A stretch of 64,000 nucleotides of DNA from an uncultured bacterium. GTDB lineage: Bacteria > Verrucomicrobiota > Verrucomicrobiia > CAIQCK01. Positions 55,404-63,901 of the stretch are shown in pieces (positions within the stretch are counted from its first letter, which is position 1; each line of letters opens with the position of its first letter). Below the pieces are notes generated by a model. It did no database searches. It worked only from the letters and a program-made list of their open reading frames with translations, and was not told the origin of the DNA. The position numbers and the translations under genes are program-made. The DNA lies in contig CAIQCK010000071.1 in the NCBI GenBank assembly GCA_903870275.1, positions 1 through 64,000 on the forward strand, read 5' to 3'.

Positions 55404-57666
55404 TCCCCTCCGGCGTCAACACAAAGACCAGCTTGGCTGGCCGTCCGCCCGTCGTTCTTGGCTCGACGCGGACACGCTCCCAAACTTCCAGCGTCTTTAA
55501 CACCTTGTCCGCCGTCTGCGCGTCTAGCTTCAAGCAGTGCGCCAGTTTCCAATAAGGGATTCCCTCAGCGCAGGCATTAGCTTGCAACCATGTCAGTGCC
55601 TCATCCGCACGGCTGGAAATAAACCCGCCGCCTGCCGCGCCCGTTCCAAACACCTTACGCCAGCTTTCCTCCGCCTTGTCCGCAATCAAGATCGCCTTGC
55701 CGAGCGCATCCGCGCCGACTTCGGCTTTGCCGCTGCGCGACAGTTCCAGCTTCAACGCAATCTTGCGAACGTGATCGCCCTTGCGTGAAGCGAAGCCGTT
55801 TGGATTTTCTTTCGCCTGCTGCTTCTGCGCCCGATACCATTCATTCCAGACCTGGGCCGCGTCCGCCGTCCAACTTGCCCGCCCGCCAACTCCATCCATC
55901 AACTTGCGCAACTTGTCGGCGAGCGTCTGAACCTCGCTTTGTTCAATCGCCTGTGGCTCCGGCAGGTCTTTGCTGTCGCCTTCGGCGTAAAACGTCAGCA
56001 GTCGCGACGTAAAGCCGCCGTGATCGCCCGCCCGCAAGTTCGCCTGCAACAACTCCAACGACGTGCCGGCCAGCATCGTCAGCGTCGGCGCTTCGATTAC
56101 AATTGCCTTGCTCTTGTCTCGTGTGCGAAACCGCAGCCGCACCTTGTCCACTCCCTGCCACATGGAATTGAATGCCTGCGCGCAGCCCTTGCCGTAGTCC
56201 GTCTGATTTTGAACCAACAGGCTAGAAAACTCATCCAGCAACAGCAGTCTCAGATTGAACTCCGCGAACTCATCCGGCATGGAGTTGTAAGAAAACCCGT
56301 CCGCCATACGATAAGGCATCGCTTCTGTTTCCAGACACCGCACCACCCGCGCCCCGCAGTTCATCGCCGTGGACTTCCGTGCCGCCGCCACGCGCCCGGC
56401 CAGCAAGTAGTAGTCTTGTGGAAACAGCCGTGTGCTTCCAAATTCCCAATACACACGCCGCCCTAGAATTGTGTCCATTGCCGCCAGCGCCCCGGCCAGA
56501 TGAAACGCATAGCTCGGCTCCGTGCGCGGCTCAAACACCGCGAAGTAATCCGCAATCCATCCGCCCAGATCGTAGCAGAACCTTTTCGGCAGCCCGTAAC
56601 GCACCGGCTCGGCTGGCGCTGTCATCACGTCCGCCGCGCTCGTCGCCGGCCCGTTTGCTCCCGTCGCCGCGTCCAGCAACTTCAACAACTCCGCTTTACC
56701 ATTACCGAGTCCAAGCCAGTCGCGCAGGTCTTTGCGCGGCTTGCCGTCATCCTGCGCCGGCATCTCCGGCAACGTGACAATCCGCACGTCTGCCACGTCG
56801 CGCAACTTCTCCGCCGTAGCCGCCGCGCCCTTGCGCCCGCCTTCGTCCAGATCGGAAACAATGAACACCGTTTTCCCTCGGAACTGCTCGACCGCATCGG
56901 CGGGAAAAACATTCGCGCCCGTCTTGGCAACCACCGCGAACCCGTCCGCTTCAAGGCCGACATTCAACGCCGCAATTGCATCCGTCTCGCCTTCGCAGAC
57001 AATCACCTTTTCCGCCCGTTTCAACGCCGGCAGCCGCCACAGCCCGGCCTTGCAACCTTCGGGCCGCCATGCGAACCACCGCGAACCGTCCGCGCTCTTG
57101 CCGCGCAAGTGAAGCGCCGCAATGCTGCCGTCCGCATTCTGACAGCCAAAAACAATCGCGTTTTTCTGCGCGTCATATCCCAGCGCATTTTCAGCAATCA
57201 ACCTCGTGATCGTGTCTGCCTTCACGCCAAGCCGCTGCGCAAACCCTTCCGCAAACTTCGCGTCCGCCGTTGGCAATGTCACCGCTGGCCGTGCCTGTGC
57301 AGCGCCCGTGCAAGAAGAAGAAAGTTTGTGCGCCAAACCGCCAGCTTCTTGCCCTGCGGACGATGAGCCGCCGTTGCCATTCAACGGAATCCCTGCCCGC
57401 CTTGCCAGATTCTCCACCGCCTGCGGAAACGTCAGGCCATCGCGCTGCATCACAAACTTGAACACGTCGCCGCCGAAGCCGCACGAGTCACAGCAACAAA
57501 CCGCCTTCGCCTCGTTCACGCGCAGACTCGGATGATGATCGTCGTGAAACGGACACAAGCCCGTCAACTCCGGCCCGCGCTGTTTCAACTCGATACCCGC
57601 CTCGCGCACCACGTCCGCCAGCGGATTCGCCCGCCGGATTCGATCAAGCGTTTCGTCAGGAATCAT
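55390..57666 (-). CDS. Primase with DUF3987-like C-terminus
   Basis: A 758-residue protein starting at an ATG with GGAGGGG before it. The CHC2 zinc finger (GLCPFHDDHHPSLRVNEAK, then CCCDSCGFGG) is very like that of island 1. A TOPRIM domain follows (VIVCEGETDAIAALNVG, about residue 220, and VFIVSDLDEGG). The C-terminal half (about 340-758) lacks a clear Walker motif and looks like DUF3987 or RepA-type domains seen in satellites. Between zinc finger and TOPRIM, a Ser-rich linker is encoded by the third hairpin repeat. It overlaps the small gene upstream by 4 bp. Confidence 0.88.
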   Translation of the reverse strand: MIPDETLDRIRRANPLADVVREAGIELKQRGPELTGLCPFHDDHHPSLRVNEAKAVCCCDSCGFGGDVFKFVMQRDGLTFPQAVENLARRAGIPLNGNGGSSSAGQEAGGLAHKLSSSCTGAAQARPAVTLPTADAKFAEGFAQRLGVKADTITRLIAENALGYDAQKNAIVFGCQNADGSIAALHLRGKSADGSRWFAWRPEGCKAGLWRLPALKRAEKVIVCEGETDAIAALNVGLEADGFAVVAKTGANVFPADAVEQFRGKTVFIVSDLDEGGRKGAAATAEKLRDVADVRIVTLPEMPAQDDGKPRKDLRDWLGLGNGKAELLKLLDAATGANGPATSAADVMTAPAEPVRYGLPKRFCYDLGGWIADYFAVFEPRTEPSYAFHLAGALAAMDTILGRRVYWEFGSTRLFPQDYYLLAGRVAAARKSTAMNCGARVVRCLETEAMPYRMADGFSYNSMPDEFAEFNLRLLLLDEFSSLLVQNQTDYGKGCAQAFNSMWQGVDKVRLRFRTRDKSKAIVIEAPTLTMLAGTSLELLQANLRAGDHGGFTSRLLTFYAEGDSKDLPEPQAIEQSEVQTLADKLRKLMDGVGGRASWTADAAQVWNEWYRAQKQQAKENPNGFASRKGDHVRKIALKLELSRSGKAEVGADALGKAILIADKAEESWRKVFGTGAAGGGFISSRADEALTWLQANACAEGIPYWKLAHCLKLDAQTADKVLKTLEVWERVRVEPRTTGGRPAKLVFVLTPEGSAKR

Positions 57667-57818
57667 TGCCCCCTCCGGTTTTCGCACCAGCGCCACAGCC
57701 GGGCATCGAGATTTTCACAAAACCAAACCGTTTTTTCCGGCAGCCAGCAAATGACCGCGAGCAGGACACGCAGTAGTCGAACCACGACAAACAAGATGAG
57801 TATTTCGCCGGGAATCAT
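57663..57818 (-). CDS. 51-residue membrane protein
   Basis: A short gene squeezed between an HTH gene and the primase, overlapping each by 4 bp (ATGA). The N-terminal half is one membrane helix (ILILFVVVRLLRVLLAVICW), the C-terminal half is Trp/Arg-rich (WFCENLDARLWRWCENRRG). The tight coupling on both sides supports a real gene. Its function is unknown; a small membrane-acting toxin or holin-like protein is conceivable, but only speculative. Confidence 0.6.
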   Translation of the reverse strand: MIPGEILILFVVVRLLRVLLAVICWLPEKTVWFCENLDARLWRWCENRRGQ

Positions 57819-58135
57819 TGCAAAGCCCTCCGCTCACGCCGGCAAAATTCGTCCCGCAACCGCTCGATGTCGACGTGAGCAAGCAGCCATCGGCCTGTTC
57901 CCGTGCGGATACGCAATAAACCAAGCTCGCGAGCCACTTCCTTGACGCGGGTGACAGACTTTCCTAGTTGCCGGGATGCATCTACCGTGGAGAAGCGCGG
58001 AAGCAAGTCGTCAGGCGGTTGCGCAACCGTCTTCGAGTCTGGAAAAAACATCGCACCACAATCCGCCGGTGCGTTTGGCGGGACGGTCTGGGCAGTCGGA
58101 CCGTCACCGAGTTGTAAACTAGGTCTGCGTTTCAT
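57815..58135 (-). CDS. HTH-type regulator of island 3
   Basis: A 106-residue protein. A disordered N-terminus precedes FSTVDASRQLGKSVTRVKEVARELGLLRIR and then ARGRWLLAHVDIERL-like residues (GTGRWLLAHVDIERLRDEF), a MerR/HTH_17-like arrangement. It is the first gene of the operon to the integrase. The start is the ATG before KRRPSL. Confidence 0.65.
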   Translation of the reverse strand: MKRRPSLQLGDGPTAQTVPPNAPADCGAMFFPDSKTVAQPPDDLLPRFSTVDASRQLGKSVTRVKEVARELGLLRIRTGTGRWLLAHVDIERLRDEFCRRERRALQ

Positions 58136-58209
58136 GCCACCCACCGTAAGGCAACGGCGGGCAGCTATCAGTCAGGTCAAAGCGTCGTTTCGGGCCATGA
58201 AACTGACGA

Positions 58210-59481
58210 TTATTTTATGACAGGGATTTTGATCTTCGGCGGTGGGGTCAACAACTCGACGCGAGGTTGAGCCGTTTTTGTAGCGGCCCGAGCACGGCCC
58301 GCCGGAAGATTTACGCACACTTTCAGACCCAGTGATTCTTGAACGTCGCGCTTCATTTCGTAGAACAATTGTCGCAGATTTGCGCCCGGCTCACGTTCGT
58401 TCCTCGCACCGGCGCTCAACAAACCGGCAGCTATCGCCGCCTCACGAATCGCTTCCCATCGCCAACTATAGTGTTCAAATATCGGCATGTTGTCCCAGAG
58501 CCATGAGCGCAAACCCGGACACAATTCGCGGCCCAGCTTGATGAGTTGCGGGTTTTTGCAGAGATGTAAAAATTTTGTTTGTTCCGCCTCGTCGAGTTGC
58601 CAAAAAGTTTCAGTCTGAAACAACTTCATGCTGTCGGGATGAATTATCCCCATTGCCACTAGCACTGCGATGCGGATGTGATCGGGTATCGTCCATACGT
58701 CCTTGGTATCACCACGGGTCGGCGACGGGTTCGCTTCAAGCATCAGTTTCTCGATGCAGTTCGTCAACGCTCGGACAGCTTTCGTGTTCTTCTGTTCTAT
58801 CGCACGTTGTTTATTATCGGTGATAATAGGCGCGCACGTGCTTGGTGAAATCAGGCGAGCTGTGCTTTCGAGGGACGCGGGCAGTATCAGCCGCCGCAGT
58901 TCGTCCGCCGCCCGTTCCCGCGCCTTCAAATAAGCGTCGTAACGTTTTTGAACATCCCGAATAAACTGAAGGCTTGGCGCTATTGCATCTGGCGAGCCCA
59001 AAAAACCACATGGCTCCTTGTCCTCAGCCGTGATCTTGAAGTCGGGATGATTCGCCCTCAGTTCCAACACCGTGCGGTAAAATGCAACATGGCGGGGACT
59101 GGAAGCGTTGAAGCCGAAAAACTTTACCTGACTTTCACCGATGCTGTAATCATTTCCAAACCGCCGCTCCACAAACTTGCGCCACCACAAAGCCGCTTCG
59201 ATCATCTCCCGTTCCAACTTCGTCCGCATCAACTGCCGCAACTTCATAGCGACAATCTTCTCATCAACGCGCACCATGCCGCCAGTCTCGGCCAGTGTTG
59301 CAATCAACGCCCCCGCGCTTTGCGCGCACTCGCTGGCCTTTACTTCCTCACGGGTTTGTTTCGATTGTCGCTGGAACTGTGAAATGGACTTCCTTACGCG
59401 CTTCGTTGCGCCGGCAACTTCATTAGCCTCAACTTTCCTCCACTGCCGCCATATATCGGCCATTGTAGCTTTTTTGTTCAC
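58210..59481 (-). CDS. Large hypothetical protein, leader-coupled
   Basis: A 423-residue soluble basic protein with no recognised domain, starting at a GTG that overlaps the leader stop (GTGA). Trp- and Arg-rich helices dominate (MADIWRQWRKVEANEVAGAT, ALWWRKFVERRFGND). It shares the leader peptide, general size and charge with the gene at 39902-41512 but not clear domain motifs. Both may be replication, packaging or defence components. An in-frame ATG at 59463 (MADIWRQW) is an alternative start. Confidence 0.65.
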   Translation of the reverse strand: MNKKATMADIWRQWRKVEANEVAGATKRVRKSISQFQRQSKQTREEVKASECAQSAGALIATLAETGGMVRVDEKIVAMKLRQLMRTKLEREMIEAALWWRKFVERRFGNDYSIGESQVKFFGFNASSPRHVAFYRTVLELRANHPDFKITAEDKEPCGFLGSPDAIAPSLQFIRDVQKRYDAYLKARERAADELRRLILPASLESTARLISPSTCAPIITDNKQRAIEQKNTKAVRALTNCIEKLMLEANPSPTRGDTKDVWTIPDHIRIAVLVAMGIIHPDSMKLFQTETFWQLDEAEQTKFLHLCKNPQLIKLGRELCPGLRSWLWDNMPIFEHYSWRWEAIREAAIAAGLLSAGARNEREPGANLRQLFYEMKRDVQESLGLKVCVNLPAGRARAATKTAQPRVELLTPPPKIKIPVIK

Positions 59482-59522
59482 AACGTCTGACTCCATTGCG
59501 GCACAGCCTTTGGCGCGGCCAT
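59478..59522 (-). CDS. Leader peptide (14 residues)
   Basis: MAAPKAVPQWSQTL, matching the end of the leader at 39852-39905 (shared APK, PQWS and final L). Its TGA overlaps the next start by 4 bp. No clear ribosome site was seen. Confidence 0.5.
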   Translation of the reverse strand: MAAPKAVPQWSQTL

Positions 59523-59548
59523 ATAGTCTGCGCGTTCTGGCTTTGGTT

Positions 59549-60016
59549 TCAGTGGTTGTGGGGGGCTGAGGTAGGTTTCGCAGTCGCTTCGTTGTTTCCC
59601 TGCGACGCGAATCCGCACGCAATCCACCAACCAACGAGCCAAACTCCAAAGATTACGACCCATCCTAACGCCACGATGACGATGAAGGCGAGAAAAGACG
59701 CGGAATTCTTGTCGTCCAAGTGGCTTATAAAACACCCGACGACGAGCAATGACCACAGACTCGCGAGCACAACGCAAATTCGGAGAGTTCCCCGTGACCA
59801 GTTCGTTGGACCCGCCGGGCCTTTCAAACTCGCGATGAGTCCGCAATTTGACGGCGGGGGTTGTGTTCTGCGGCGCTTTAATGTTTCTGCTTTACGCTTC
59901 TGGCGTTCAACCACCCAATCGAACACAGTTTTGAACACGATCAAGCCTCCGTAAATTGCGAAGCCTAGGCCGAGAATCCAGCCTATAACGATTTCCATTA
60001 TTTTTTCGGAGTTCAT
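59549..60016 (-). CDS. Two-helix membrane protein
   Basis: A 155-residue protein with an N-terminal helix (MEIVIGWILGLGFAIYGGLI), a basic linker with Pro, and two further hydrophobic helices (LRICVVLASLWSLLVVGCFI and FLAFIVIVALGWVVIFGVWL). No family is recognised. It precedes the leader and large gene on the same strand with a 26-bp gap, so they may be cotranscribed. Confidence 0.65.
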   Translation of the reverse strand: MNSEKIMEIVIGWILGLGFAIYGGLIVFKTVFDWVVERQKRKAETLKRRRTQPPPSNCGLIASLKGPAGPTNWSRGTLRICVVLASLWSLLVVGCFISHLDDKNSASFLAFIVIVALGWVVIFGVWLVGWWIACGFASQGNNEATAKPTSAPHNH

Positions 60017-60108
60017 GTGGAATCCTTTATCAGTTGTTGCGAATTACACTTTGTTTCTTGAAGTCTCTGACGATTTTGGCGCGCACCGGCTCAAATTAGG
60101 ACACTACC

Positions 60109-60609
60109 CTACACTACCAACCTGTGCTCAAATACAAACGGGCCGAGGTGCCTTAGCATAATTGGCAACACGGCTGACCCAAGCAAGCTCAACCCTTCAT
60201 TGCCGTCCATGAAACAAAACCGGGCAAATTCTTTCGCCGCTAAAACAGAGCCTTCCCCTGCGCTCTTGGCGCTGCGGATAGCGTTGTTATAGGCGTTCAG
60301 ACGGCTCATGAAGGTAAACATCGCAGTAACCGGGTGAGCCGGGTTGTTTTGTTCCGAACACTTTATATAGAGTTGTTTGAGAAGTTTATCACGGCCCTGA
60401 GTCCAAGCATGTTCACCATTAAGCGACTTAAAAAAACCATCAACATAAAACATTGTCAGGTATCGAAGCTCGGTTGACACGCGAGGATCGTTGCAGACAT
60501 CTTTTGCCCAAGGCGACTGTTTTAGATAATCAGTAGCCATTTGATCCACCATGAATGCAAGAGCATCGGCTGCGTTTTCGATTGTCAGTTGTTTTTGAAA
60601 CCAAAACAT
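60109..60609 (-). CDS. Hypothetical soluble protein
   Basis: A 166-residue protein of helical character (QLTIENAADALAFMVDQMA, SRLNAYNNAIRSAKSAGEGS) with a hydrophobic C-terminal part (LLGSAVLPIMLRHLGPFVF). It has no signal peptide and no recognised domain. The AT-richer codons differ from the chromosome genes. It lies between membrane-protein genes of the same strand. Confidence 0.6.
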   Translation of the reverse strand: MFWFQKQLTIENAADALAFMVDQMATDYLKQSPWAKDVCNDPRVSTELRYLTMFYVDGFFKSLNGEHAWTQGRDKLLKQLYIKCSEQNNPAHPVTAMFTFMSRLNAYNNAIRSAKSAGEGSVLAAKEFARFCFMDGNEGLSLLGSAVLPIMLRHLGPFVFEHRLVV

Positions 60610-60715
60610 TACATCCTCGCTTTCACCACCTCCACGACGGGCGCGACTTTGTTTCGCAACACAAGCACAGCGTCAAGCCTTGCTGCCAGAACGCCACGTC
60701 GTAGCTTGCTTGCCG

Positions 60716-61126
60716 TCAATCCGCCTTCTTGTTGATTGCGGAATCCGTTTCGTGCGGGTATTCCTCAATACCAGTTACAGGATTCGGATAATCGTGCATG
60801 GCTTGCCAGATTTCATCGCAGGCGAAAATGAACCATTTGCCCTGTGGGTCTTTTGCGCACCATCCGTATCGTCCATACTGGTTCTTTTGCCACGAGCATC
60901 GGACGACATAATCATCGTGAAACAGCTTGTGCCGAATCAAAACGATTTCTTCTTTTTTGTAGTTGGGAACCCAAAGGCATTTTGGCTCTGTGGCGACGTT
61001 CCAAACGCCAACCACAACAAACAGTCCAATAAACATCGTGAGAAAACGCCAAGCCTGTAAGCGGGCTTCATATCGCCTGACACGATCTTCCATCTCTCGC
61101 ATGTAGTTAAGTTCGTCTTCTGTCAT
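60716..61126 (-). CDS. Membrane-anchored hypothetical protein
   Basis: A protein of about 136 residues with a cytoplasmic coiled start (ELNYMREMEDRVRRYEARLQ), one membrane helix (FLTMFIGLFVVVGVW) and an extracytoplasmic or cytoplasmic domain with CVWQKNQ-type Cys/Trp residues (VVRCSWQKNQYGRYGWCAKD). The ATG at 61126 has GGAG 9 bp before it; an ATG at 61141 is also possible. Function unknown. Confidence 0.6.
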   Translation of the reverse strand: MTEDELNYMREMEDRVRRYEARLQAWRFLTMFIGLFVVVGVWNVATEPKCLWVPNYKKEEIVLIRHKLFHDDYVVRCSWQKNQYGRYGWCAKDPQGKWFIFACDEIWQAMHDYPNPVTGIEEYPHETDSAINKKAD

Positions 61127-61217
61127 TCGCGCTTTCTCCATTTCCGCGCCACAAACGCCTGACAAATTGGCGCGCAGCCAAACGCAACAGGGAAGTGCCT
61201 GAGAGACGGCAAAAAAA

Positions 61218-61510
61218 GGGGCGCGAACTCAACGCACCCTGCACCTAGGCACCGCGAAGCGCCTGTCACAGAAAGTGCGCCAAGCCGCGCCCGATTGGGG
61301 CGCTGGCTCGGTCGGTTTCTGTGACGGGCTTGGGAAAATTCGCGGTTTTCGGTGCAGCCCGTAGCCGTAGCTACGCTAAATTGGTTTGGTCAGGTCGTGG
61401 TTTTGATCTTCACCCATTCTGCGGGGTGTTTGTTTGTTTCTCCTAGTTGTTGTCGTCTGGCTGTTGCCACACCTATCGGCAGGCAGCGCAGACGGCGCGC
61501 AGTGTAGTGA
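61218..61510 (+). ncRNA. Structured RNA element, copy B
   Basis: Strongly similar to 39460-39745. The equivalent helices are 61240-61245/61351-61356; 61261-61273/61317-61329 (13 bp); hairpin 61287-61292/61298-61303; hairpin CGTAGC/GCTACG near 61360-61375; and 61454-61459/61489-61494. Substitutions relative to copy A keep pairing in the outer helix (two pairs) and the long helix (one pair). It lies between hypothetical genes and the right end of island 3. No promoter or terminator was identified. Confidence 0.75.
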
Positions 61511-62123
61511 AAGCCGCCGCTTGCGTCAACGGCGCTCCACAGGCTTCCTGAACGTCTGTGCCAGCCCGCCCGGCATCATCGCCACAGCCGCTTTGGTAAT
61601 TTTTTTCTGAGAGGCAATGCGTAAAGACTTCTGCGGGCGGCGGCAAGTGGACACCCCCCCTCCCCACGGTTGATTTGCGAGCGTCGGCAGTCTCCGCGAC
61701 CAAGCATGAAGTAGCTACTTTGCCCGCGAAAACGCCAAGAATCTCCGTCCTCTTTGGCTTTGAGCCTTCGTCGTCCTGCTTTTGGTCGGAAAAAATCCCA
61801 AGCTGACCCGTTAGGCATGAGAAAAGCCTCGCCTAAAAAACCCCCTGCCGAGGGGGGGGGGGGGATTCTTCCGTATCAAAAACGTCGCCTCTGGCGGCAA
61901 CGTCGGCGCACGGCGGGCCGCTGTAGAAGCCGACACGATGAACACCGCCGACATTCGCGTGCGGCAAAAACCGCTGTGGGGACTGTGGGGGATTTTGTGG
62001 GGAGTCCGCTGTCCAAACCTGTCCAAAACCGTCCTACGCTGTCGCGCACCGATTCGCTCGAATCTCCCAGCGCCACCGTGAGAATCGCACTTGCAGGCCA
62101 CTTGCGATACTTCCCCTGCTTGC
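61511..62123. other. Right end of island 3, non-coding
   Basis: No gene is supported. It holds a run of 12 G residues (61853-61864), the segment 61888-61950 that matches the left end of island 1 in opposite orientation, and three TGTGGGG motifs. Long frames that continue across the attachment site are chance. Confidence 0.5.
61975..62003. promoter_or_regulatory. TGTGGGG cluster near the right end
   Basis: TGTGGGG heptamers start at 61975, 61984 and 61996. The last two have the same 12-bp period as the pair near the left end (53576, 53588). A candidate integrase arm-binding site. Confidence 0.4.
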
Positions 62124-62162
62124 ATTATGAGTCCCCTGCTCTAACCGTTGAGCTACGGGCCC
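62124..62162. repeat. Attachment-site copy of the tRNA-Ile2 5' half
   Basis: Identical to 53506-53544 over 39 bp. It is followed by sequence similar to the integrase 3' region. Confidence 0.9.
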
Positions 62163-62420
62163 TGCAAGCACTGACGCCAGGGCCAGGCGCCGCTGTGGAG
62201 AAATCAGAGGGGGCTAGTTCACCCACGACGCAATGCCCGCCGTTGCGCCGCTGGCGAGAGACGCGAGCCACGCCTCGTCATCTTGATCTCCCGATGTTCC
62301 GCAAGTTCCTGCACGGGCAGTATATCTACACCAGCCATCATCTAACGCGAGATGAAAGTGTGCGTAGCGCGTGCAACACCGCGTCCTTGCCCATGCACAG
62401 GGGTTTGCGCTTGTGCGACG
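62163..62420 (-). pseudogene. Decayed integrase 3' end
   Basis: The DNA matches the 3' part of the integrase gene next to tRNA-Ile2 (53545-53790), including the sequence that would encode the HTLRHTF and MRYSHLAP segments, but with frameshifts; for example, a frame reads GKDAVLHALRTLSSRVR. It follows the tRNA copy directly, as the intact integrase does. It is a relic of an earlier element. Confidence 0.75.
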
Positions 62421-62473
62421 CCGGCCAGCCATTAAAGTGCCGGCGAACGACTATGCGAACGTCGAAGCCAGCC

Positions 62474-63901
62474 ATGAAAACCACGCCTGAATCCATCCAG
62501 CGCTTTCTCATCGGCCAGCCACCGCCGCGGTTGACGCGTCCGTTGGCCCGCGTGCAGCCGATCCAAGCCAAGGAAGGCCGCCCATCCGTGGATGTCGCCA
62601 GGCTGCGCGAGGTCGTCCGCGGTGCGGCCGTCGTCGAGCCGGTCATCGCCGTCCAAAACCCGGCGCACTGGGAGCGGGCGGTCCGCGGGCTGGGGCCGGA
62701 GATGGATTGCATCCTGCCGATTGGCGTTCCGGCGTATCCGACCGAAGTCTGGAACTCGCATCCGCAGCCGTTGGTGGACCGCCAACTGCCGTTTGTGTTC
62801 TGGTCGCTCATCGCGCACGAGGAACCGGACATCTGGCGCTGGTCGGCGACGGACTATCTGCGCGCGCTCGGCGTGCCGGTGCATCCGGTCCGCAACAACG
62901 CCCACGGCGTCGCGCTGCTCAAGGCGTTGGCGATGCGCCGGTTCCTGCGCGGCGCGCGGCTGGTGGTGTTCGGCGAACAGAATTTTCCGTGGAACGCCCC
63001 CGCCGCCGGCCATCTGTTCCGCGAGAGCCTCGGCATCGAAATCGCCGTCCGCCCGATCTCCGATTTTCGCGCGCGCGCGGCCGCCGTTTCCGAAAAAGAC
63101 GTTGAGGAAACCTGGAATGCGCGGCGGGCGCGCTACCGCCTCGGCCGGGTGCGGCCCGACGGCCTCCGCGAAGCGATCCGCACCTACCTGGGCATCCGCG
63201 CGATTCTTGAGGAGGAGCGCGCAATCGGTTTTGGCGTGAACTGCTTCGGCGACCTCATCATCCAGGGCGGGCGCGACGTGCCGTGCCTGGCGCAGCTTTT
63301 CGCCCGCGAAGACGGCTACATCGCCTCCTGCGACGCCGACTACGTCTGCATGGCCACGCTGGCGCTGATGACGTATTTCACCGGCAAACCCTGCCTCATG
63401 TCGAACCTGTATCCGGTCCGATACGTCGGCGCGCTCGAGGACCACTTCGGCGACCCGCTGTCGCCGGATCCGAAAAAATATCCACGGCGCGACTGGAAGA
63501 ATTACGCGCGGCTCGGCCACTGCGGCTTCGTCGGCGTCGTCTCGCCCGAAATGTCACCCGCCGGCGCGGTCACGCTGCACGATTGGGGCGGCACCTACGA
63601 AATCAAGCGCGACGGCCGCGGCTGCGGCATTGACGGCGGGCTTTTCCGCCGCGCGCCCGTAACGGTGGCGGAAATGAAATTCGACGGGCGCACCCTGCTG
63701 CTCACGCGCGCCGAACTGGCCGAGACGACGCGGCACCCGGGAATGCCCCACTGCGAAAGCACCGCGCTGCTGCGCTTCAGCAATCTGCCGGCGTTTGTCG
63801 AAAACATCTCGCGCGATCACGCCACGGTCATCTACGGCGACCACATCGGCGAACTCCAAGTGCTCGGTGACGTGCTGGGTCTCAAGACGCTGGTGGTCTG
63901 A
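62474..63901 (+). CDS. L-fucose/L-arabinose isomerase-like protein
   Basis: A 475-residue protein with FucI/AraA-like blocks: the N-terminal Rossmann-like half (MDCILPIGVPAYPTEVWNSH, LPFVFWSLIAHEEPDIWRW), then ERAIGFGVNCFGDLIIQGGR and SCDADYVCMATLALMTYFTG, and a C-terminal barrel part with HDWGGTYEIKRDG. These enzymes interconvert aldoses and ketoses or use related sugars. The function could be a sugar isomerase or a related domain. It starts just past the integrase relic; an ATG at 62453 is an alternative. Its frame runs open far upstream by chance. Confidence 0.78.
   Translation: MKTTPESIQRFLIGQPPPRLTRPLARVQPIQAKEGRPSVDVARLREVVRGAAVVEPVIAVQNPAHWERAVRGLGPEMDCILPIGVPAYPTEVWNSHPQPLVDRQLPFVFWSLIAHEEPDIWRWSATDYLRALGVPVHPVRNNAHGVALLKALAMRRFLRGARLVVFGEQNFPWNAPAAGHLFRESLGIEIAVRPISDFRARAAAVSEKDVEETWNARRARYRLGRVRPDGLREAIRTYLGIRAILEEERAIGFGVNCFGDLIIQGGRDVPCLAQLFAREDGYIASCDADYVCMATLALMTYFTGKPCLMSNLYPVRYVGALEDHFGDPLSPDPKKYPRRDWKNYARLGHCGFVGVVSPEMSPAGAVTLHDWGGTYEIKRDGRGCGIDGGLFRRAPVTVAEMKFDGRTLLLTRAELAETTRHPGMPHCESTALLRFSNLPAFVENISRDHATVIYGDHIGELQVLGDVLGLKTLVV

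Noticed and set aside
61754..62473. An N-terminal extension of over 200 residues on the isomerase-like gene
   Set aside because: It crosses the attachment site, the G-run and the integrase relic; the protein-like sequence begins only at about 62474.
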